Shown piece by piece: positions 1-10,642 of a DNA stretch of 64,000 bases; positions within the stretch are counted from its first letter, which is position 1, and each line of letters begins with the position of its first letter. The position numbers and the translations under genes were made by a program. This DNA is from Buddleja alternifolia. Taxonomy: Eukaryota; Streptophyta; Magnoliopsida; Lamiales; Scrophulariaceae. The notes beneath the pieces were generated by a model. The model saw nothing but the letters and a program-made list of their open reading frames with translations. It was not told the origin of the DNA and made no database searches. The stretch is taken from assembly GCA_019426215.1 (NCBI GenBank), contig CM033399.1:27599022-27663021 (forward strand). The letters run 5' to 3'.

Positions 1-80
1 CAGCCTTGAATCTTTGGGACATGTGCTTGACGAAGAGATGTCTGAAGTCCCAAATCCTGGATCTTTTAAATATCGGCTTA
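1..80 (+). pseudogene. Copia element A gag, N-terminal fragment
   Basis: From base 2 the frame reads SLESLGHVLDEEMSEVPNPG and on to Y-R-L, which resembles the N-terminal part of copia gag, where an L-x-x-x-L-D segment precedes the conserved W. The frame breaks at the Athila LTR and continues at 12082 with L-T-R-E-D-W. The gag start is outside the window. This polyprotein would form the capsid of the virus-like particle. Here it is only a disrupted remnant. Confidence 0.75.
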
Positions 81-590
81 TGATAAGTTCACATTTTACA
101 AGTTTTTTACCCCTTTGATTTAGGTATTTTCGTCATAATTTAGGAATGAATATCCTGCATAGTGCTTTGATTTGTTTCAATTTCATGTGTGTAGGGATTT
201 AAGTCAAATAGATCAATTATTGAGTAAGAAGGCAGAACAAGAGAAGGAAAAGTGAAGAAAAATATGAATCTGCCATTCTGGACCGCGGCACAGAACCGCG
301 GCACTAAACCAGGCGCAAGACCGCGGTCGCGGTACAATGCCAAATGAGAAATCGCGGTACAAGACCTCTTTCCATTCGATTTATTATCTTGTTTATCACA
401 TAGTTGTCTTTGATTATTTTCATAGTATAATCAACCATCATCTTATAATTTGATTTAACTTAGAGTTAGATAATATAGCAATTACGAGCATTGAATCCAA
501 TTGTCCCTGTGAAGACGATACACCCCGGGCTAAATAGTCCACTTTATTACTTTGCACGACCTAGTATACTTGCTAGGATTTCGCGTGTCA
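81..590 (+). repeat. Athila 5' LTR with large internal deletion
   Basis: This matches both ends of the 3' LTR at 10643-12080 but is only 510 bp against 1438 bp. The match follows the 3' LTR to about 10901, then jumps to about 11857, with roughly ten unmatched bases (around 354-364) at the join. The missing part contains the TATA-like box and most of the palindrome cluster, so this copy has probably lost its promoter. A short remnant of the CCGCGG cluster survives at 281-356. The LTR ends are TGATAAG and GTGTCA. Confidence 0.9.
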
Positions 591-596
591 AGTTTT

Positions 597-613
597 TGGC
601 GCCGTTGCCGGGG
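597..613 (+). other. Primer-binding site, tRNA-Asp
   Basis: TGGCGCCGTTGCCGGGG is an exact complement of the 3' end of plant tRNA-Asp(GTC) as I know it. It lies six bases after the end of the 5' LTR. It primes minus-strand DNA synthesis and is the usual primer site of Athila elements. Confidence 0.92.
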
Positions 614-659
614 ACAATTGCATTATTTGATATTGTAATTCACTTATCTATTCTAAGAC

Positions 660-955
660 TAAGTTGCTGTTTTTGCATTTTGGTTAGCTGTTTTTTGCGT
701 TTTGGTTTGCTGTTTTTACGTCTAAAGTTGCTGTTTTTGTGTTTTAAGTTGCTGTTTTTGTGTTTTAGTTGCTGTTTTTATGGTTTAGTTGCTGTTTTGT
801 TATTTTGGTTTGCTGTTTTTACATCTTTAGTTGCTGTTTTTATGGTTTAGTTGCTGTTTTTGCTATTTTGGTTTGCTGTTTTTACATCTTGAGTTGCTGT
901 TTTTATGTTAAAAGTTGCTGTTTTTGCGTTTTGGTTTGCTGTTTTTACGTTTTAA
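660..955 (+). repeat. TTGCTGTTTTT repeat array in the Athila leader
   Basis: Between the primer-binding site and gag the core TTGCTGTTTTT, or a close variant, recurs about 15 times. It is separated by short variable linkers such as GCGTTTTGGT or ATGGTTTAG. The array is T-rich and makes spurious Cys/Leu/Phe-rich frames that are not genes. It may have grown by replication slippage. Its position in the transcribed leader could affect packaging or translation, but nothing in the sequence shows that. Confidence 0.85.
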
Positions 956-1003
956 TTTTGGTTCTTTTGATTCTATTGTTAGGTTGACTTCTTTGAGTAT
1001 TGC

Positions 1004-3724
1004 ATGACCCGCACATCTCAAGGAAACCTTGAAGATTTTGATTCCGAGATCGAGCGCACTTTCAATAGAAGAAGACGAGCACAAAGCCAAAACGAGAATC
1101 AATTTGAGGCAATGGAAGGGAACAATCCCGTTAATTTAGAGGACCCGGGAATTCAAGCCTTGATTCAAGCCGCTGTTGCTGCCACATTAGCACAAAGACA
1201 AGAGCAAGCTCCCCGTCCTTTACGTGATTATATGCAACCCACTGTTCATGGAGCCGCTGGTGCTATCATACTACCCACGGTAGAAGCAAACAATTTTACA
1301 ATATCACCGGCTATTCTTCAACTCATTTCCAATGAACAATATCGGGGTATGGCGGATGAGTCACCACATGCTCACATTACCAAGTTCCTTAGCTATTTGA
1401 GCACATTTCGACAAAATGGAGTGACCGATGATGCCATTAGAATGAGACTCTTTCCGTTCTCATTGAGGGATAAAGCAAGAGCTTGACTTGACTCATTGCC
1501 AACGGCATTCATTCATACTTGGGACCAGTTGGTGGAGAAGTTTTTGAGTAAGTATTTTCCACCGGGGAAAACAGCCGCTATCAAAGTTGAGATACAAGGA
1601 TTTCGACAAATGGAGGGAGAGTCACTCTATGAAGCACTTGAAAGATTCAAGGAACTTCTCCGAAAATGCCCTCACCATGGTTTTGCAGTTTGGACTCAAG
1701 TGACCATCTTTTATCAAGGCCTTGGACCCGGCCTTCGCACTCATCTAGACGCAGCTGCGGGTGGTTCACTCATGAATTTACCACCACAAGCGGCTTGGGA
1801 AATGATCGATAGAATGTCGGAAAATAACTACCAATGGCCTACCGAGAGAGCAATACTTCCAAAGAAGGCGAGTGGAGTTTATGAAGTGGAAGCTTCCACT
1901 TCACTAGCTAATCAAGTAGAACTATTGCACAAGAAATTGGATGCTATGAATTTCTCGGTAAACCAAGTGCAAACGTTGTGTGAAAATTGTGGTGGAAATC
2001 ATCACATTACGGAGTGTCAACATGGCAGTCAATCTTATCATTCCGAATGTGTTGAAGATGCGAATTATGTGCAAAATTCAAATAGGACACAAAACGATCC
2101 ATTTTCTGAAAAATATAATCCGGGGTGGAGAAATCACCCAAACTTCTCATGGAGTAACAACAACAATGTGGTGAAGCAACCTCCCGGGTTTCAATCACAC
2201 GGTGATAGACCGCCATTTCAACGCCAAGGGGGTTTTCAACCCAACACATTTCACAAACAAGGAGGTTACCAACCACAAGAAAAGAAACCGAGTTTTGAGG
2301 AATTGATACTCCAATATATAAAGAAAAATGATGAACGGTGTCACAACCTTGAAATTAATGTGAGCAACATACAAACTCAATTGGGACAATTGGCTAGTCA
2401 ACTCTCAGGTAGAACACCAGGATCGCTACCTAGCGACACCGAGAAAAACCCGAAAGAACAGGTTCAGGCCATCGCATTGAGAAGTGGTAAAAATGTTGGT
2501 GCTGAAAATTTCCAAAAATCCGACTTGAACCGCGGCACTGAACCGCGGCACACCATCTCAGACAAACAGTTTTCCGAACAGGACCGCGGCACTGAACCGC
2601 GGCACACCACCGAACCGCGGTCCAATGCCGCGGCACAGTTACCTGTTTCGGATAACGGCGAATCTGCATCCCGCACTGCTCCTGAACCTGTACAGCCACG
2701 ACCACCTTTTCCTTTGGCACTAAAAAGGGGGAAACTTGATGCTCAATTTCTAAAATTTGTAGAAATGTTTAAACAATTGCGCATTAACATTCCTTTTGCA
2801 GATGCTATTCTCCAAATGCCAAGCTATGCTAAATTTCTCAAGGAAATTCTTTCGAACAAACGCAAGCTTGAAGAACATGCAACCGTTGCACTCACCGAGG
2901 AATGTTCCGCGATACTTCAGAATAAGCTTCCCCCTAAGCTTAAAGACCCAGGGAGTTTCTCAATTCCTTGCACAATTGGTTCTCTTACTTTCTCTAAAGT
3001 TTTTTGTGATTTAGGAGCAAGTATTAATCTACTTCCTTTCTCGCTTTTCAGGAAGTTGGGGCTCGGAGAACCAAAGCCAACCACCGTTACTCTCCAATTG
3101 GCGGATCGATCCATTAAGTACCCACGAGGGATGGTCGAAGACGTACTAGTCAAGGTTGATAAGTTCATCTTTCCGGTGGACTTTATAGTATTGGACATGG
3201 AAGAAGACGTCGAGATGCCACTTATTTTGGGTCGTCCATTCTTGAATACGGGTAAAGCTTTAATTGATGTCGCTAATGGTAAGCTCATACTAAGAGTAGG
3301 TGAAGATCAGGTTACTTTTAATGTATATCAAGCAATGAGGCATCCTTCCACTACCCCTACTTGTTATGCTATTGATATTGTTGATCATGCTTCTGTTGAG
3401 TACTTTCAGCTTCATAATGATGATGACTTATTAAAAACTTGCTTAATTGGCCCTATGGACAAAGAGACCGATGTGGAGCACTTACAAGAGATGTTGGCTA
3501 GCCTTGAGGCCAATCCGCCTAATAAGCGGAGTTATCGACCAAGATTTGAATCTCTAGATCGCCCATTGACCACTCCACCAAAACAATCAATAGAAGAACC
3601 TCCGACACTCGAACTCAAACCTTTACCATCTCATTTGAAATATGCTTTCCTTGATACTTCGGAAACTTTACCTGTGATTATTTCTTCATCTTTGACAGGA
3701 AGCATGGAAGAAAAACTATTATGA
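1004..3724 (+). pseudogene. gag: Athila gag-protease, one frame with nonsense mutations
   Basis: The frame starts at ATG 1004 and encodes the capsid/nucleocapsid polyprotein followed by an aspartic protease. An in-frame TGA at 1484-1486 sits where the family has Trp (K-A-R-A-stop-L-D), so TGG has probably become TGA. The capsid-type region includes FLSKYFPPGKTA and RKCPHHG. A zinc-knuckle-like CENCGGNHHITEC motif is at 1979-2017. The retropepsin signature CDLGASINLLP has its D-L-G-A-S codons at 3008-3022, and the ILGRPFL flap-type motif follows. A second TGA at 3722-3724 separates this part from pol in the same frame and looks like CGA changed to TGA. A CCGCGG-rich tract lies inside the coding sequence. 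The family assignment is firm and the product is certainly broken. Confidence 0.92.
2527..2636 (+). repeat. CCGCGG palindrome cluster inside gag
   Basis: Five copies of the CCGCGG core, mostly as ACCGCGGCAC or AACCGCGG, lie within about 110 bases of gag coding sequence. They are translated as repeated R-G-T-E-P-R-H peptides between the zinc knuckle and the protease. The same motif occurs in this element's LTRs and post-pol region. The reading frame stays open through the cluster, so it was tolerated as a low-complexity linker. Confidence 0.85.
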
Positions 3725-6513
3725 GTATTGAGGACTCACAAAAGGGCATTCGGTTGGAAGATTGCAGACATCAAAGGAATTAGTCCAGCTATCTGCATGC
3801 ATAAAATCTTAATGGAGGACAATTACAAGACCACAATCCAACCTCAAAGGAGACTAAATCCAATGATGCAAGAGGTAGTAAAAAAGGAAGTGATTAAATT
3901 GCTTAACTCAGGTATAATATATCCTATTTCAGATAGTGCATGGGTAAGCCCAACCCAAGTCGTGCCAAAGAAAGGAGGAATAACCGTTATCTCAAATGAG
4001 AAAAATGAGTTAATCCCAACTCGCACCGTGACAAGTTGGCGTGTTTGTATTGACTATAGGAAATTAAATGATGCTACTAGAAAAGATCACTTTCCCCTCC
4101 CCTTCATTGACCAAATGCTAGAAAGGTTAGCCGGACATGAATTCTATTGTTTTCTAGATGGCTATTCGGGTTATAATCAAATTGCTATTTCACCGGAGGA
4201 TCAAGAAAAAACGACTTTCACTTGTCCTTATGGTACATTTGCTTATAGACGAATGCCATTTGGCCTTTGTAATGCGCCTGCCACATTTCAGCGTTGTATG
4301 ATGGCTATCTTTCATGATATGGTTCCAAATTTCATTGAAATATTCATGGATGACTTCTCTGTTTTTCGCTCTTCATTTGATTCTTGTTTGAATAATTTAT
4401 CATTGATTTTACAGAGATGTGAGGATACTAACCTTGTTTTAAATTGGGAGAAGTGTCACTTTATGGTACAAGAAGGCATAGTTTTGGGACATCGTATTTC
4501 ACACAAGGGTATTGAGGTGGATCCCGCTAAAGTGGAAGTTATCGAGAAACTTCCTCCTCCCACATCTGTCAAAGGAGTGAGGAGTTTCTTGGGTCATGCC
4601 GGGTTTTATAGACGGTTTATTAAGAATTTTTCATATATTTCGAAACCTCTATCTAATCACCTCATGAAAGATGCACAATTTGATTTTGACATTACTTGTT
4701 TACAGGCATTTCACACTCTTCGAGAAAAATTGATTACGGCTCCCGTGATCGTGGCACCAGATTGGAGTCTCCCGTTTGAGCTAATGTGTGATGCAAGTGA
4801 TTTCGCGGTAGGTGCAGTCCTTGGTCAACGCAAGGATAAGGTATTTCGAACAATTTATTACGCGAGTAAGACACTTAATGATGCACAACAGAATTATGCA
4901 ACTACTGAAAAAGAGTTACTAGTTGTCGTATTCGCTTTTGATAAGTTCGATTCATACCTTGTCGTGAATAAAGTCATTGTATACACCGACATTCAGCTCT
5001 TAAATACCTCCTCTCTAAAAAAGATGCAAAACCAAGATTGATTAGGTGGATTTTGTTGTTACAAGAATATGACCTAGAAATTAGAGACAAAAAGGGGGTA
5101 GAAAATGTTGTTGCGGACCACCTTTCTAGAATTGAGGACTCTCGGGTAGATATTTTAGATGCCACACCAATTTTAGAAGAATTCCCGGATGAACATCTTT
5201 ATGCTATCGTTAATGGACCCCGCCCCTGGTTTGCTGATATTGCGAATTATCTTGTCACGAGGGAACTCCCCTCAGATTTTACTTATCATCAGAGGAAGAA
5301 ATTCCTATCTGAAGCTAAGCACTATTTGTGGGATGATCCTTTCTTGTTTAAAGTTTGTGCAGATTGTATTATCCGGAGGTGTGTTCCCTTCGAGGAAACA
5401 ATGTCTATCTTGCGCCACTGTCACAATGGTGTCATTGGAGGACACTTCGGACCCACTAAGACCGCCCTCAAGGTGCTACAATCGGGTTTCTTCTGGCCTA
5501 CTTTATTTAAAGATAGCCATGCTTTTGTTGCATCGTGTGATAAATGCCAACGTGTTGGCAATATTTCTCGAAAGCATGAGATGCCTTTAAATAATATGCT
5601 AGAATGCAAACTTTTTGATGTGTGGGGAATTGATTTTATGGGACCCTTCCCTAATTCTCATTCCCACAAGTACATACTTGTAGCCGTTGATTATGTGTCT
5701 AAGTGGGTTGAGGCGGAAGCATTGCAAACTAATGATGCTCGAGTAGTGCTAAGATTTTTAAAGAAGCATATTTTCACCCGTTTTGGCACTCCTCGAGCAA
5801 TTATTAGCGATGGTGGCACACATTTTCGGAACAAACAATTTGATGCTCTTTTAACAAAATATGGTGTCACACATAAGGTCTCGACCCCATATCACCCTCA
5901 AACGAGTGGACAGGTAGAATTGTCGAATAGGGAAATTAAACGCATCTTAGAAAAAACAGTTAGTTCCTCTAGGAAGGATTGGTCCCTCAAGCTAGATGAT
6001 GCACTTTGGGCATATAGAACCGCGTTTAAAACCCCAATCGGCATGTCACCTTACCGCCTTGTTTTTGGAAAAGCATGTCACCTACCTGTCGAACTTGAGC
6101 ATAGAGCATATTGGGCTATTAAAATGCTTAACTTTGATATGCAAGCTACAGGTAAAAATCGGTTACTCCAACTTAATGAGCTTGACGAATTTCGACTTGA
6201 GGCATATGAGAATGCCAAGTTGTACAAGGAACGAACGAAGAAATGGCATGATCAAAGGATCACACCCCGGGAATTTCAAGTTGGCGATGTGGTACTTCTT
6301 TTCAACTCTCGCCTACGACTTTTTCCGGGCAAACTCCGTTCAAAGTGGTCAGGTCCTTTCACTATCACAAAGGTTTATCCATCCGGGGCTATTGAGATTC
6401 AAGACGAGGTAAAGGGTACTTTTACTGTAAATGGGCACCGGTTGAAACATTATTTTCACCAAGGATGGAGCAAGGACAAGCACACCGTCCCGCTCCAGGA
6501 TCCATCCCCGTGA
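3725..6513 (+). pseudogene. pol: Athila pol: reverse transcriptase, RNase H, integrase
   Basis: It continues gag-protease in the same frame after the TGA at 3722. The RT shows WRVCIDYRKLN, the YGTFAYRRMPFGL region and a catalytic FMDD near 4343-4354, where F-M replaces the usual Y-V. RNase H follows (CDASDFAVGAVLGQR, then TEKELL). At about 4990 a one-base deletion (GAC-CAT expected, GACAT seen) moves the frame, and the sequence resumes in the next frame. Integrase has the H-H-C-C zinc module around 5415-5560 and core motifs GIDFMGP, SDGGTHF and the catalytic Glu in [10 protein letters not shown]. It ends with a GPFTI-type C-terminal domain and stop TGA at 6511. RT copies RNA into DNA, RNase H removes the template, and integrase inserts the copy. 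Confidence 0.93.
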
Positions 6514-7725
6514 CCCCCTCTTGAAACGTCAAGCTAATGACTATAAACCAGCGCTTCGTGGAAGGCAACCCACGTTTTTCATGTTTTCTTAATTTTTCAT
6601 TGATTTTCCTTTTGTTTTACTTCTTGAGCTGAGTTATTTTTGATTTCTTGTTTCAGGGTTTGTTGACTTTTCGGTTGCTGCATTTTTATTTTCAAAAAAA
6701 AAAAAAAAATTGGGAACAGGACCGCAGTTCAGTGCCGCGGCACCTAGTCAATGCCTACACATCTCAGCACTGTACCGCGGCACAGGACCGCGGTCTTCTT
6801 TGAAAAAAATACGGGCAAACGTTACGCACTTTCTGCGCAGCGGCTCGAAACCGCGGCGTCAATGTGATTTTCCAAAACCATACCGCGGTTCCTCCTCCCT
6901 TCTTTGCCAAGTGCACAAGTGCACCATTCCGCGTCCCTAGACCGCGGTTTTGTTTGTGCCGCGGCACGGGACCGCGGCACGTCGCGGATACTCAACACTT
7001 TAAGGGCTGAATTCTGCTTCATTTTCACCACTATTCCTTTCTTCCACCCACCCAACCGCGGCATTGTTCACCTCCCCGCCCCAAAATCCGACCTTCTTTC
7101 ACTTCCAAACATAAAAATCACCAATACCCATCCTATTTTCGATCTTTCCTCTCTATTCCACCGATTATTTTCGGATTTTAGGTGAATTTTGAGTGATTTT
7201 TCCTAGGGTTCATGCATAGGGCGAAATTTTTTCAAAATTTCACATTGGGGTCCGATTTTTATACCATTTCCATCGGATAAGGGCCGATTTGTTTGATTTT
7301 CAGAGTTTCAGGGTCGATTGATGCTCACATTTCGAATTTCAGGGCCTATTCTAAAAATTTAACTAAATTCAGTGGTTATTTTGCCAAATTTCAACAAATT
7401 CGGGGTTCTCTTTTTGCAATTTCCAGATTTACAGGGGCTGTTTATGCTAGTGCAAATTGCTTTGGGACTGTTTGGCGACACGTTGGCACTTTTGGCCAAC
7501 TCCGGGATTATTTTCGGTGGGTAAGGCTTTTCGCTCCCTCTTGTATCTTTCGTTTATTCGTGCGCCTTGCCGGCTTATTTTGTGTATCCTTGGTTTGGTT
7601 GTTGGGATATCTGCATTCGGTTTTTGTTTTGACGACAATATTGTGGTGTTGATTGGTGAGAAAATTGGTTTGTGGTGGTGTTGCATTGTGGGTCATTGTC
7701 AGTTTTTGCTTTGGGATTGAGTGCA
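6514..7725 (+). other. Athila post-pol region with CCGCGG palindromes and possible ORF leader
   Basis: No coding frame is supported. The first bases include CAGCGCTTCGTGGAAGGCAA, a type of sequence also seen after the protease in the minus-strand element at 39540-39600. From 6720 to about 7065, CCGCGG-containing motifs (GTGCCGCGGCAC and variants) occur about ten times. A TAGGTGAATT junction near 7180 and a TTGTCAG before the next ORF at about 7700 resemble splice donor and acceptor sites, so a spliced 3' ORF transcript is conceivable. This last point is speculation. Confidence 0.6.
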
Positions 7726-8886
7726 ATGCGTTCTAGCACACGTCGGGCCAATGAACCCTCCTCTTCTCAGGCTCCACCACCACCTAAGCCCGAAGAGTCT
7801 GAGGTTCCACTTTATGATAGATCCAAATTTGTGAGCTTAGAAGCATCTACACGATACTCTGAGATTTTCCTGTCTAACAATTGTGTTCCTGAGCGTGGAA
7901 TAAATGTTACAGATCGGAATCAGGAAATTCTCTTTCAAATCCAAAACCGTGGGTGGACTAACTTTGTGTAAACCCCTCAGCCTGCTGTCCTCTCGGTGGT
8001 TCGTGCGTTTTATGCCAATGCTCACGACTTTGATCGAGTCAAACGGAAGAATAGGGTTAAAGTGCGGGGTGTGTCGGTTAAATTTGATAAGAAAACCATC
8101 CACCGACTCTTTGAGCTTCCATACGTTGGCAATGAGGAATTTGTGCACTTTGAGCCCGACCCTATGGAGTTGATGAACAACCTTTGCCACCCCGGGTCCA
8201 CTTGGATAACGACTCGGGGCATTCCGGTCAAGTTTCCCCGCACGTGCCTTCTGCCCCAGGCCAAGCTATGGTATCTATTCATTACGGCCCGCTTTCTTCC
8301 CACCACCTCGGTCAATATGGTGCTAAAGAACCGAGCAACTCTTCTTTATGCCATTATGAGTGGCCGCAGCATTGAGGTAGGCCGCATATTAAACAAATCC
8401 CTGTTGGAATCGATTCAGAAGAGCACTACACAGAATCTGGCTCACCCTCATTTGATCACTGCCTTAGCTATACGCGCGGGTGTCCCTATTCACTCTTCTG
8501 AGGCCACGACACGGCCTATGGGCGATCTTGATGATGCCAGCATTGCTGCACCACTTCCACCACTTTATGCGGATGCCGGTGATGCTGATGTACCTCCTCA
8601 TATGCAGGCTCCCGCTGTCCCTCCCCCAGCCCCACGTTCTCAGACTGCGAGGTATGAACACCTCGATGCTCAAATACATGCTTTACGGATGGATTTGCAT
8701 CAGGGTTTTGATACGATGATGACAGCATTTCACGGGATCACTACACAGTTGGACCGAACTGAGAGGACTATGGGATTATCAGATACGCAGTTTCGAGAAC
8801 CTCCACTCCGGCTCCAGTACCCCACTTTCACCCCCTGCCTGGGAATCCCCACCCCATCCACAGCCCGACACTTCCGAAGCTCCTGA
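7726..8886 (+). pseudogene. Athila extra 3' ORF, plant-transposon-protein type
   Basis: The frame opens at ATG 7726 (M-R-S-S-T-R-R-A-N-E-P) and reads to TGA at 8884, broken once by TAA at 7969-7971. That leaves about 385 codons. The central part contains LCHPGSTW, then LWYLFITARFLPTTSVNMV and ATLLYAIMSGRSIEVGRI. I recognise this as the conserved domain annotated in plants as a putative plant transposon protein, carried by Athila-type elements in the position where retroviruses carry env. The C-terminal part is Pro/Ala-rich followed by a possible coiled coil (YEHLDAQIHALRMDLHQGF). I see no clear signal peptide or membrane anchor, so an envelope role is not supported here. Its function is unknown. 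Confidence 0.75.
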
Positions 8887-10630
8887 TGACGCTATGCCCA
8901 CATCCCCTTAGACATTTTATTATTTTTCTTTTCTTCCTTTTGAACGGTTGTATTGTTGGCTTTTCACGTTTATTGTCGTTTTCTGGTTGTGGTGTTTATG
9001 CTGTTCTCATTATGTGTGACCTTAGTGTTATGATGCTCTTTCTTGTCTTTTCTAACTCAACAGATGGCTCGCCTTTAGTTTCAGACTCTACGCCTTGTTG
9101 CTCTTTCGCTTTTTGGACATCACTTACCTTCCACACTCAGGGACGTCTTTCTTTCTTCTTCTTTGCATCTATATGTCCGTTCATTGGGGGCAATGTGCTA
9201 GATTAGTTGGGGGGTGGGTTTAGACGTCCCATATTTTATTGTGATATGGCGAATTGGTGTAATTTGTGCTCATTTGTTAAGATTCATGCTTGATTTGGGA
9301 TTAGAAAACTGTGATAATCAATGATTTCATTTTCATGATTTGTCATACTTTTGCTTGGAGCATGATTCGTTTGAGTGTCTCTACTTCATCTAAGATGAAA
9401 TCATTTGTCGTATTTTATATGTGAAAGCCTTTTTAGCCATGCTTATGTGAATTGTTGAGGATTTAAAGCATTGAACTTTCACTTTTGTCGACTTTGAAGT
9501 GTGTATTGATTGTACGAAGTCATGAAATGATTTAGGCCATCTTTCATTGTCTCTAGCCTTACATTTAGCCTTCACTATATTGCATAATCTCTAGACTTTG
9601 TTTTGAGCCATATTGATAAGAATGGAGTGTGCTAAGCACACTAAAAACCACCATTCGTCTTTCTTTCGTAAGCCACACCAACCACCCTTTAGCCTAAAAG
9701 TAAAACAAAGTCTATTTCCTAATTGAGAGAGCATAGAACTTCATATCATTTGATATTTATTTGGGTATACACTTTGTTTTGGGTATCGAAGCTCATTGAT
9801 TAGTGGTTTAGAAGGTGGTGTTGTTCTTGCTTATGATAAAATATTGGAGGTTTGGATTTTATGTGAAAAGGGGGGATGAAATGAAGAACTGAAAGTTGGT
9901 TAAATAGTCGATATATATATATATAAAAAAAAACAAAAAAAAATATTTGTGCTCTCGACAAGGCTATGAACTAGACTTCAATGTGAATTGAATTGATTTG
10001 GAATCATTACGCCCCCGGTATCAAAAGAAACAAGTTTGGGAGTTGTGAGCTTGAAAAGAAAAGAAAAAAAGGAAATTTAAAAGTGATAAGTGACAAGAGG
10101 TACAGAATTGTTCGGTTGATAAGTGAGTGTTTAGCTCGATGATATTGCGTTGTATGCTCTCTTGAATTTAGTCACTTTATCCATATATTCCCGTCCAAGC
10201 CATTACCTAGCCTTACGTTACAAGCCGAAAAGACCTTTTGATCGTGACTTTCACACTTCATACACACCGAAAAGTTAACAAAGATTTGGATTGTTTCAAT
10301 GTTTTTATTATCTAATGAGTTTGCATAATCATGTTTTAAAAATGTGCTTTTGACATAAAAATAATAGATATGGAGTTCATGATTAAGAGATGGATTTCGA
10401 GATGTTTTAGAGGTTTTCAAATTGTTGAATGTTCTAGGCAACGTGTAACTTATCATGACTATTTTCGAGGGAGTAACACTCACCTCTTTTGTGGGAAGTG
10501 CAAAAATTGAGCCTCATGTGCATACTTGGTTCTGAAACATTCAGCCTTTAAAAGATCCTGAATCACAGCGAACAATCTGAACTTATGAGTATTTGTTCAC
10601 CATCTATTGATCGAGACGATCAAAGCCTAG
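8887..10630 (+). other. Athila 3' untranslated region with internal purine tract
   Basis: No reading frame looks real. At 9207-9219 the sequence TTGGGGGGTGGG follows GGGGGCAATGTGCTAGA and closely resembles the true purine tract at 10631, so it may be an extra plus-strand priming site. A (TA)n run is at 9911-9925, followed by A-rich sequence. The rest is non-coding. Confidence 0.65.
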
Positions 10631-10642
10631 TTGGGGGGTAGT
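10631..10642 (+). other. Athila polypurine tract
   Basis: TTGGGGGGTAGT lies directly before the TGATAAG start of the 3' LTR. It is the expected RNase H-resistant primer site for plus-strand DNA synthesis. Confidence 0.85.

Noticed and set aside
597..613. A tRNA-Asp gene fragment
   Set aside because: Only the 17 bases complementary to the tRNA 3' end are present, at the fixed primer-site position.
491..987. Two overlapping Cys/Leu/Phe-rich reading frames that could suggest a membrane protein
   Set aside because: They are translations of the LTR end, primer site and the TTGCTGTTTTT array in the leader, and two frames give the same kind of product.
6720..7065. CRISPR-like array of CCGCGG repeats
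   Set aside because: Repeat cores are only 6-12 bases, spacing is irregular, there are no conserved spacers or cas genes, and the context is a plant retrotransposon.
9911..9925. TATA box near the (TA)n run in the Athila 3' region
   Set aside because: A simple TA microsatellite followed by an A-rich tract, with no transcript-like sequence downstream.
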